Assembly (NCBI GenBank): GCA_024234325.1 | Contig: JACKOJ010000009.1 | Span: forward strand, 1-64,000 | Direction of reading: 5' to 3' | DNA from: Pseudomonadales bacterium | GTDB lineage: Bacteria; Pseudomonadota; Gammaproteobacteria; Pseudomonadales; Pseudohongiellaceae | Length of the DNA: 64,000 nt | Shown here: positions 57,199-64,000 of the stretch, piece after piece | How the letters are laid out: the number at the start of each line of letters is the position of its first letter | How positions within the stretch are numbered: the stretch's first letter is position 1 | Position numbers and translations under genes: made by a program | Notes under the pieces: model-generated | The model's input: only the letters and a program-made list of their open reading frames with translations | Told to the model about the DNA's origin: nothing | The model's database searches: none

Positions 57199-58530
57199 TC
57201 AAAGGCTGGCTTTCTTGCTGGCGTACATGGCTTCGTCGGCGTAGTGAAGCAGTGCCTGCTCATTGTCACCGTCTTCCGGGTACACCGCAATGCCGATGCT
57301 GGGAGCAATGCACAGGCGATGTGTCTCCAGCTCGAAGGGAGCGGCCAGCACCGCACGGATTTTTGCGGCCACGGTGCGGGCGTCGTGGGGGCTGATGATG
57401 CTGCTCAGCAACAGCACAAACTCGTCGCCCCCCATGCGGGCCACGGTATCCGATTCGCGCACGCAGCCCAGCAGGCGACGCGCCACTTCCCGCAGCAATT
57501 GATCTCCCGTGGCGTGACCGTAGAGATCATTGACCTCCTTGAACTTGTCCAGGTCGAGGTAGAGCAGAGCGAAACGGGCAGGGTTGCGTCTTACACGGGC
57601 GCATACCCGTTGCAGGCGATCCTCCAGCAGGCCGCGATTGGCCAGACCGGTGAGACTGTCGTGCCCTGCCGCGTGAATCAGGCGTTCATGCAACTGGGTG
57701 CGGGTAATGGCCGAGGCGACCTGATTGGAGACAAACTGCAGCAGTTCGCGGTCGCGATCCGTGTAGCGCACACTTCCGGAGTAGGTCTGAATCACCAGAG
57801 CCCCGATGGTGTCCTTGCCTGCCTGTAGCGGAACTCCCAGCCAGTCGAGAGAATCGGTGCCGATGACGCTGACATTCTGCGTGCGTGGCATGTGTCGCGA
57901 TTCCGGTGTCAGCAGCAACGCCTTGCCGCTGCGAATGACTTCCGCGCTGAGCGTGCCGCTGTTCAGTGGCATGGGCTCCGGGGCAGTATCAAACTCATCG
58001 ACGAAATAGGGAAAGCTCAGGCTGTCCTGCCTCTTGTCGTAAAGGGCCACAAAGAAGTTATCGGCCGGCAGCAGGCCGCCGATGATGCGGTGAATGCGGG
58101 GGAACAGACTGCGCAGGTCCTCTGCCTGATGAGCCGCCTCCGAAATCGCGTACAGCGCAGCATGCAGCGCCTCGGAGCGCTTGTGTTCACTGATGTCGTG
58201 GGCAACCGCCACCCGCAACTGATCGCTTTCTGACCAGCGTGCGGACCAGCGGATGTGCACGATATGGCCGTCCTTGTGAAAGTAGCGGTTCTCGAAACTC
58301 TGCAGAACCTGGCCCGCCTGAATTTGTTCGATGGCGGCAAGGGTGTTGTCATGATCTTCAGGAACAACCAGATCCAGAAGGCGGCGCCCCAGCAGTTCTT
58401 CCGGAGAATAGCCAAGCATCCGCTCACACGCGGCGCTGATGAAGATCAGGCGATTGTCGGTGTTGACGACAAAGACCGTGTCCAGTAACAGGTCCATGAA
58501 GTCGATCAGGTTTCGGGTCGGTGAGCTCAT
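57199..58530 (-). CDS. Diguanylate cyclase with PAS and GAF domains
   Basis: A 443-residue sensor enzyme. PAS domain about 10-118 (FVVNTDNRLIF to HDISEHKR), GAF domain about 128-280, GGDEF domain 285-443. The active-site motif GGDEF (367-371) is intact, with an RESD I-site (358-361) five residues upstream, so product inhibition by c-di-GMP is expected. No membrane segment, so a cytoplasmic sensor. Convergent with glpD, seven bases apart. The start ATG 58528-58530 is chosen since the PAS follows closely. Confidence 0.9.
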   Translation of the reverse strand: MSSPTRNLIDFMDLLLDTVFVVNTDNRLIFISAACERMLGYSPEELLGRRLLDLVVPEDHDNTLAAIEQIQAGQVLQSFENRYFHKDGHIVHIRWSARWSESDQLRVAVAHDISEHKRSEALHAALYAISEAAHQAEDLRSLFPRIHRIIGGLLPADNFFVALYDKRQDSLSFPYFVDEFDTAPEPMPLNSGTLSAEVIRSGKALLLTPESRHMPRTQNVSVIGTDSLDWLGVPLQAGKDTIGALVIQTYSGSVRYTDRDRELLQFVSNQVASAITRTQLHERLIHAAGHDSLTGLANRGLLEDRLQRVCARVRRNPARFALLYLDLDKFKEVNDLYGHATGDQLLREVARRLLGCVRESDTVARMGGDEFVLLLSSIISPHDARTVAAKIRAVLAAPFELETHRLCIAPSIGIAVYPEDGDNEQALLHYADEAMYASKKASL

Positions 58531-58718
58531 CTTCCGCACGCGTATCGTGAGGCCATGGTGCCAGAGGCGCCGCGAGCAAATGTCTCGTGCGCGGGGCAGC
58601 CCAAGAGTAGCCGAACTACCCAAGCAAGTCTAACGCAGGCTATGATCTGCGCTTTCTCGGATGGGGACGCCCTGGCGCTCTCCCATCTGCAAACAGATTC
58701 GGACGCCCGGGAGTGTGC

Positions 58719-59168
58719 ATGAAACATCGAACAGGAAAACGCTGGAATTTACTGGCAGCAGGTTTGGGGCTGGCCATGCTGATACCCTCAGTCAGTGCGC
58801 AGCAGGCAGAAGCGGGTCTGCAGGCAAACTGGAAATACCTGCGCAACTTTACCTATGTGCATGTCGACGACCAGGACAGAATTTTTCAGTGCAGAATCGT
58901 CCCCGAACTGCATGTCTTTTTTTCTACTGGAGTGATCGCCGCGCAGGGGCAGGTGACCTGGGACACGGTTCGCTTCTTTACGCTTTATGGTGAGGAGTAT
59001 TCTCCGTCCGGGCAGGACTGGGGAGTGAACACCATCGAGCTGCGTGGCAGGGTCATGTTCCTGACTCTGCCACCGGTGAGTGGGCGCGATCCCGAACGTA
59101 TGGAGTTCGACATGGTGCCGAAACTGCCAACGATCTGTGAGCATTATCTGTCGCTGGCGTGGGAATAA
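58719..59168 (+). CDS. Exported protein of unknown function
   Basis: I do not recognise this 149-residue protein. Signal peptide about 1-28 (ending PSVSAQ), then a compact domain of strands with YLRNFTYVHVDDQDRIFQCR. ATG 58719 follows GGGAG. Divergent from the diguanylate cyclase and convergent with the CBS gene. Confidence 0.6.
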   Translation: MKHRTGKRWNLLAAGLGLAMLIPSVSAQQAEAGLQANWKYLRNFTYVHVDDQDRIFQCRIVPELHVFFSTGVIAAQGQVTWDTVRFFTLYGEEYSPSGQDWGVNTIELRGRVMFLTLPPVSGRDPERMEFDMVPKLPTICEHYLSLAWE

Positions 59169-59203
59169 AAAAAACCGGGAGCATCGCAACTAACTGCTCC
59201 CGG
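59166..59203 (-). terminator. Terminator of the CBS gene
   Basis: CCGGGAGCA (59175-59183) pairs with TGCTCCCGG (59195-59203). On the minus strand it is followed by eight T, so it serves the CBS gene. Confidence 0.85.
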
Positions 59204-59234
59204 CGAAAAAACCGGCATTGATCGTATTTGAGGA

Positions 59235-59804
59235 TTACGCAGCCGGTCGTCTGATTGAGCTGAATATGTCAACGAAGGTAGGAACTCGCTCAATCTGAAT
59301 CGGAATTCTCAGGCGTCTGGCCACATCGCTGGCGGAAATCAGGCCCCGTATCTGGGTGCCTGTGTGATCCACCACGAGGCAGTGCTGTTGCCCTTTCAAC
59401 TGCAGCGCGCGAATCACGTCGCTGATGGTGGCCTCTTCAAGGTCACTCAGGCTCAGGGCCATGATGTCGGCTTTCGGTCGCATCAGGTCCGCCACCTGAA
59501 TGTCGGTGCGCGAGTGTCCCTGCGCCACCAGCGCCATGAAATGCTGTTCGTCGAGATCCTCCAGGCTGATGGTGCCGATGAACTCGTTGGCATGGTCCAC
59601 CACCAGTTTCAGTTTGACGTGGGCCTTGCGCATCAGATGCTCCACGTTCTCTGCCGGGGAAGAACCCTCAATGGTGAGGGGCAGGTGTTTCTTGAAGTCG
59701 GTAAAAAAATCCATGGCCGAAGACATGGGGGTCAGTTCGTGAAATTCGTCGGGGTGTACCAGATGGGCTACTCCCTTGACTGCGAACAGATTGAGATGAC
59801 GCAT
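59235..59804 (-). CDS. CBS-domain protein
   Basis: A 189-residue protein with a CBS pair: KLVVDHANEFIGTISLEDL, then VADLMRPK and CLVVDHTGTQIRGLISASDV. Such pairs bind adenosine nucleotides and regulate partners. The N-terminal 50 residues are not recognised. ATG after AGGAG. No partner nearby. Confidence 0.82.
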   Translation of the reverse strand: MRHLNLFAVKGVAHLVHPDEFHELTPMSSAMDFFTDFKKHLPLTIEGSSPAENVEHLMRKAHVKLKLVVDHANEFIGTISLEDLDEQHFMALVAQGHSRTDIQVADLMRPKADIMALSLSDLEEATISDVIRALQLKGQQHCLVVDHTGTQIRGLISASDVARRLRIPIQIERVPTFVDIFSSIRRPAA

Positions 59805-59940
59805 GATGTGCTCCTGACTGATGACGATTGACTGATTATTGCGTGTACAAAAGCAGATGCCGGACCCGAAGCACGAAAGCCAGAATTGCGCTGACGAAAT
59901 CGTCAGGCGGATGACAAATGTGCGGGGTTAAGGCGCTTCT

Positions 59941-60243
59941 TTACAGGGCAGTCGCAGGAGGGCCGCGATTGTTGAGCGCGGAGATTTCCACCGTATGCAC
60001 GGGGATGTGTTGCAGAAAAGTGAAGTAGCCCACGCCCACGGAAGTAATCTGATATTCCGCCACCGGCAGGAAATGCTTTTCCGTTTGTACCGGTGTGATG
60101 GGGCTGGCTTCGAGGGAGAGCTCCGAGACCTTCAGTGTATCGGCCTTTGCTGCAGGCACAGAGTCCACTTCCGATGCGGAAACATAGACGCTGAGCAGAA
60201 AAGCTGCGAGGGCTAGGATGAGGCGAGCCACGATCTCTCTCAC
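59941..60243 (-). CDS. Small exported hypothetical protein
   Basis: About 100 residues, from a GTG at 60241-60243. Signal peptide VREIVARLILALAAFLLSVY then mature domain of about 75 residues without known motifs. Start uncertain: in-frame ATGs further upstream would add a polar N-terminus. No ribosome site clear. Confidence 0.45.
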   Translation of the reverse strand: MREIVARLILALAAFLLSVYVSASEVDSVPAAKADTLKVSELSLEASPITPVQTEKHFLPVAEYQITSVGVGYFTFLQHIPVHTVEISALNNRGPPATAL

Positions 60244-60545
60244 TGGGGTTTCGGTGTCTGTTGTTCTTTCTTTTGCTCTTTTTCTGTGTGCCGACACGGG
60301 GAACAATGCTGTCCGGCGTTCGGTAACGGTTTCCATTCTAGGCTTCCGTGCGCGGATGTCAAAGCCTCTGTGCAATCAATTTTTATATCGGAACTGATAA
60401 AGCCACTGTCGGCGGTGGACGACGGCACAAGCGCAAATTGTAATAAACGAGGAGGTGGTTTATCCTCCCACTTCCGAAATTTCATCACTTTCAACCCATT
60501 ATTCCTTTCTGAATCAACGCGTCACGGCGCACCACGGCAGCAGGC
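60244..60545 (+). other. 302-bp region upstream of leuS
   Basis: No gene seen apart from possible N-terminal extension of the minus-strand gene. It holds a probable leuS promoter (60416-60444) and a small stem GGAGG/CCTCC in the leader. Confidence 0.4.
60416..60444 (+). promoter_or_regulatory. Probable leuS promoter
   Basis: TGGACG (60416-60421), 17-bp spacer, TGTAAT (60439-60444). Start near 60451, a leader of about 95 bases before leuS. Confidence 0.45.
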
Positions 60546-63080
60546 ATGAGCACACGATACAGCCCCTCGGACATCGAACCGAAATGGCAGCAGTTCTGGG
60601 AAGACCAGCAAACCTTCAGCGTCAGCAATGACGACTTCAGCAAGCCCAAATACTACGTTCTGGACATGTTTCCCTATCCGTCCGGTTCCGGTCTTCATGT
60701 GGGTCACCCGGAGGGGTATACCGCCACCGATATCATTGCGCGTTACAAGCGGATGAACGGGTTTAACGTGCTGCACCCGATGGGTTGGGATGCCTTCGGC
60801 CTGCCGGCGGAGCGTGCTGCGATTCGCGAAGGCCGCCATCCGGCACTGATCACGCAGGAGAACATTGCCAACTTCCGCGGGCAGATCAAGCGCCTGGGGC
60901 TGTCCTACGACTGGCAGCGCGAGATCGATACCAGCAAGGTGGATTACTACCGCTGGACGCAATGGATTTTTCTGAAACTGTACGAACAGGATCTGGCCTA
61001 CCTGGCGGAAGTGCCGGTGAACTGGTGCCCCGCCCAGGGCACTGTGCTGGCCAACGAGGAGGTTCAGGACGGTCGCTATGTGGAGACCGGCGATCTGGTC
61101 GAGCGCCGCATGATGCGGCAGTGGATGCTGAAGATCACCGCCTATGCCGAGCGCCTGCTGAACGACCTGGACGAGCTGGACTGGCCCGCGGGCATCATCG
61201 AGATGCAGCGGCAGTGGATTGGCAAGTCTGTTGGTGCGCGTGTGCGTTTCGCCATCCGCGACAGTCAGGAGAGCTTCGAGGTCTTCACCACCCGCCCGGA
61301 CACGCTCTTTGGTGCCACTTTCTGCGTGCTGGCACCGGAGCACCCTCTGGTGGCGGGCATCACCACCGATGCCCAGCGTCCCGCCGTGAACGACTACGTG
61401 GAGCGCGTCAAGCACGTCAGTGATCTGGATCGCGAGACTGCTGCCGCCAAGGAGAAGACCGGTGTGTTCACCGGCGCCTATGCAGTCAACCCGGTCAGCG
61501 GCGAGCCTGTTCCCGTGTGGATCGCCGACTACGTCAAAGTGGACTACGGTTCCGGCGCCATCATGGCCGTGCCGGGCCACGACGAGCGCGACTACGAATT
61601 TGCAAAGGCCTTCGGGTTGCCCATTCTGGAAGTGGTGGCTGGTGGCGACATCAGCCAGGCCGCCCACGCGGAAGAGGGCACCGCCGTCAATTCCCGTTTC
61701 CTGGACGGTCTGCAGACCGCCGAAGCCAAGGTGAAGATGATTGCCTGGCTGGAGCAGCAGGAGCTGGGGCAGGGCGAGACGACCTACAAGCTGCGGGACT
61801 GGCTGTTCTCCCGTCAGCGTTACTGGGGCGAGCCCTTCCCGATTCTGCACAATGAGGCGACGGGAGAGATTCTGACGGTGCCGGAAGGCGATCTGCCCAT
61901 CACCCTGCCGGAACTGAGTGAATACAAGCCGACCGAAGACGGTCAACCACCGCTGGCCCGCGCCCAGGAATGGATGCGGGTAGAGATGGACGGCCAGACC
62001 CTGCTGCGTGAAACCAACACCATGCCGCAGTGGGCCGGTTCCTGCTGGTACTACCTGCGCTATATGGATCCGCGCAATACGGAGCGTCCCTTCGACCCGG
62101 AGGCCGAGAAATACTGGGGTCCGGTCGATCTCTATGTGGGGGGCGTGGAGCATGCGGTGCTGCACCTGCTGTATTCACGCTTCTGGCACAAAGTGCTTTT
62201 CGACTGTGGCCTGGTGCATACGCGGGAGCCGTTCAAGAAGCTGTTCAATCAGGGCATGATCCTGGGCATCAGCCATCGCGATGCCAACGGTCGTTTCTAC
62301 GCGCCGGGCGACGTCGAATACCGCGACGGCAAACCCTTTGCGAAGGGGGCGGACACACCGCTGAGTGCTCGTGAAGAGAAGATGTCCAAGTCGCGTCTGA
62401 ATGTGGTCAACCCGGACGATGTGATCGCCGAGTACGGCGCGGATTCCCTGCGCCTGTACGAGATGTTCATGGGGCCGCTGGAAGCGGTCAAACCCTGGCA
62501 GACGAATGGCGTAAAGGGGGTCAATGGCTTCCTGGATCGCGCCTGGTCCCTGCTGATCGACACCGCAAGCGGCGCGCTGTCGTCCCAGATCACCGACGCT
62601 CCGGAGTCTGCGTGCAGCGATGAGCTGCGTCGCGAGATCAACATCACGGTGCACAAGGTGACGGCGGACATCGAGAACATGCGCTTTAACACCGCTATCG
62701 CCAAGATGATGGAGTTCGTCAATCTGGCCAAGAAACAGGATGCCATTCCCCGCGCGGTCGCCGAGAAGTTTGTGCTGGTGCTGTCGCCGTTCGCGCCGCA
62801 TATCGCTGAAGAGTTGTGGCAGCGCCTGGGACATGCCGATTCTCTGGCTTACCAGGCCTGGCCTGCGGCGGATGAGAACTGGCTGGAAGCCGATACCGTC
62901 ACCATGACCGTGCACATCAACGGCAAGCGCCGGGCGGAGTTGCAGGTGGCGCGTGACCTGGACAAGGCGGCCATCGAAGTCGCTGCCCGGGAAGCGGATG
63001 GTGTCGCTGACAAGCTGGCCGGCCAGACCATCAAGAAGGTGATCTTCGTGCCGGGCAAGCTGGTGAATTTCATCATCTGA
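60546..63080 (+). CDS. leuS: Leucyl-tRNA synthetase
   Basis: An 844-residue class I synthetase. HVGH (51-54) is the HIGH motif; KMSKS is at 612-616. The editing CP1 domain includes TTRPDTLFGATF. Charges tRNA-Leu and hydrolyses mischarged products. ATG 60546, weak ribosome site. Confidence 0.97.
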   Translation: MSTRYSPSDIEPKWQQFWEDQQTFSVSNDDFSKPKYYVLDMFPYPSGSGLHVGHPEGYTATDIIARYKRMNGFNVLHPMGWDAFGLPAERAAIREGRHPALITQENIANFRGQIKRLGLSYDWQREIDTSKVDYYRWTQWIFLKLYEQDLAYLAEVPVNWCPAQGTVLANEEVQDGRYVETGDLVERRMMRQWMLKITAYAERLLNDLDELDWPAGIIEMQRQWIGKSVGARVRFAIRDSQESFEVFTTRPDTLFGATFCVLAPEHPLVAGITTDAQRPAVNDYVERVKHVSDLDRETAAAKEKTGVFTGAYAVNPVSGEPVPVWIADYVKVDYGSGAIMAVPGHDERDYEFAKAFGLPILEVVAGGDISQAAHAEEGTAVNSRFLDGLQTAEAKVKMIAWLEQQELGQGETTYKLRDWLFSRQRYWGEPFPILHNEATGEILTVPEGDLPITLPELSEYKPTEDGQPPLARAQEWMRVEMDGQTLLRETNTMPQWAGSCWYYLRYMDPRNTERPFDPEAEKYWGPVDLYVGGVEHAVLHLLYSRFWHKVLFDCGLVHTREPFKKLFNQGMILGISHRDANGRFYAPGDVEYRDGKPFAKGADTPLSAREEKMSKSRLNVVNPDDVIAEYGADSLRLYEMFMGPLEAVKPWQTNGVKGVNGFLDRAWSLLIDTASGALSSQITDAPESACSDELRREINITVHKVTADIENMRFNTAIAKMMEFVNLAKKQDAIPRAVAEKFVLVLSPFAPHIAEELWQRLGHADSLAYQAWPAADENWLEADTVTMTVHINGKRRAELQVARDLDKAAIEVAAREADGVADKLAGQTIKKVIFVPGKLVNFII

Positions 63081-63081
63081 C

Positions 63082-63120
63082 GGTTCGGGTTCAGGATTCG
63101 GTATTCGCGTTCAGAATTCG
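63082..63120 (+). repeat. Degenerate TTC-rich short repeats
   Basis: A run of GTTCGG, GTTCAG, ATTCGG, TATTCG, GTTCAG and AATTCG units every six to seven bases follows leuS. It may be a decayed simple repeat. Confidence 0.35.
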
Positions 63121-63206
63121 TCAGCAATCGTGCGGATCGAGGAAGCTGCGAAGGACCTGCTGTGCGTACAATGTGCTAAACCGGATTCGCTGGAACCTAG
63201 TCGTCT

Positions 63207-64000
63207 ATGATGCTGACACGCCCCTCTCTTCGTTCTGTGGCCGCCCTCTGGGGCGGTCTCATCCTCTGCCTGGTTTCCGTGTTCGCACAAGCGCAGCGTG
63301 GCACGGATTTCGCCCTGCTCGATCAGCACGGCACCTTCCATCAGCTCAGTCGCTACGGGGAGTCCAAGGCTGTTGTGCTGTTTGTGCAGCGCAACGGCGA
63401 GGCCCTGTCCCGGCAGGCCCTGCCGATACTTGCCGATCTGCAGGAGCGCTATCGTGAGCGCGGTGTGGTGGTGTTGCTGCTGAACTCGGACCCCGCGCAG
63501 GATCGTGCGTCTGTCATGGCGGAGTTGGCGGCACAGGGAGTAGAGCTTCCGGTGCTGCTGGACACCGCTCAGGTGGTGGCGCGCTCCCTGAAAGTGAAGA
63601 CCACGGCGGAAGCCTTCATTCTCGACCCGGCATCCCACGATGTGCTGTATCGTGGCCCGCTGGACAGCCGCATCGGAGTCGCCGATGCCGGAGAACCCGT
63701 GGCGTGGCTGGAGATGGCGCTGCGTCCCCTGGTGGAACGCGGGGCGCCGGAGTTTGATGCCGAGCCGCCCGAGGTGGCAGGCACTCCGGTTGACTATCTG
63801 TACCAGCAACGCTTTGGCGACCGCCAGATTTCCTATCAGGACGAGATCGTGCCCATTCTGCGGCGCCGCTGCACCACCTGTCATGTCGAGCATGGCCTGG
63901 CGCCCTGGGCGATGACCAATCATCGCATGATCCAGGGCTGGAGTCCGATGATTCGCGAGGTGCTTGTCACCCGGCGCATGCCGCCGGGGCAGATCGACAT
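63207..64000 (+). CDS. Redoxin-cytochrome c-PHM-like fusion (paralogue 3), partial
   Basis: The first 264 residues of a third fusion, cut by the window end. Signal peptide about 1-29, redoxin-like domain about 33-175 and heme motif CTTCH at 222-226. It resembles the proteins at 11195 and 13088 in RGTDFALLDQHGTFHQLSRY and WSPMIREVL-RRMPPGQID. It has no cysteine at all in the redoxin domain. The PHM-like part is expected past the window end. No TTACA pair in the 126-bp gap before it. Confidence 0.8.
   Translation, partial: MMLTRPSLRSVAALWGGLILCLVSVFAQAQRGTDFALLDQHGTFHQLSRYGESKAVVLFVQRNGEALSRQALPILADLQERYRERGVVVLLLNSDPAQDRASVMAELAAQGVELPVLLDTAQVVARSLKVKTTAEAFILDPASHDVLYRGPLDSRIGVADAGEPVAWLEMALRPLVERGAPEFDAEPPEVAGTPVDYLYQQRFGDRQISYQDEIVPILRRRCTTCHVEHGLAPWAMTNHRMIQGWSPMIREVLVTRRMPPGQID

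Noticed and set aside
63150..63180. GTACA word upstream of the third PHM-like gene
   Set aside because: The hexamer 10 bp upstream (ACCTGC) does not match the repeat.

Overview
The window reads as a chromosome segment of a gammaproteobacterium. The gene order tRNA-Tyr, tRNA-Gly, tRNA-Thr, tuf, tRNA-Trp, secE, nusG, rplKAJL, rpoBC, rpsLG, fusA, tuf, followed directly by the S10, spc and alpha ribosomal operons, is the gammaproteobacterial arrangement. The birA-coaX-SPOR-like trio just before the tRNAs resembles Pseudomonas and its relatives. The mostly GC-rich coding sequence and the many exported cytochrome, copper-monooxygenase-like and beta-propeller proteins suggest a marine aerobic group such as Halieaceae or Spongiibacteraceae. 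That placement is inference; no marker was searched.

Region 1 (1-14812) is accessory-looking. It holds a small c-type cytochrome, a DUF5648 remnant, an exported metallo-beta-lactamase-fold hydrolase, a CstA-type transporter, several membrane proteins, a NIPSNAP protein and a YajG-like protein. It then has a striking set: two exported six-bladed-propeller proteins resembling peptidyl-hydroxyglycine amidating lyase (PAL), a HupE/UreJ-type membrane protein, and two tandem exported fusions of redoxin, cytochrome c and a PHM-like copper monooxygenase. All six copper ligands of the PHM family can be placed by eye in both fusions. A third paralogue starts at 63207 and runs off the window end. Upstream of most of these genes I see a repeated site, TTACA-N5-TTACA with 10-bp period (5-30, 8377-8392, 11096-11111, 12986-13001). 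I propose it as the operator of an undescribed regulon.

Region 2 (14963-50553) is core genome: birA, coaX, a SPOR-like protein, four tRNAs, two tuf genes identical in protein and almost identical in DNA, secE-nusG, rplKAJL with an L10 leader, rpoBC, the str operon, and the S10, spc and alpha operons through rplQ. Ribosomal protein order is canonical and all genes look intact.

Region 3 (50626-63080) holds a PLP aminotransferase, a divergent LspA-like protein, a minus-strand glpK-histidine phosphatase-DUF1499 operon divergent from glpD, a PAS-GAF-GGDEF diguanylate cyclase, a CBS-domain protein, small exported proteins, and leuS.

The main biological proposal is that the first 15 kb encodes an exported oxidative pathway. 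The PHM-like fusions, wired to c-type heme, would hydroxylate a substrate, and the PAL-like propellers might act on the product. The genes look co-regulated through the TTACA repeats. Substrate and true activity cannot be read from sequence.
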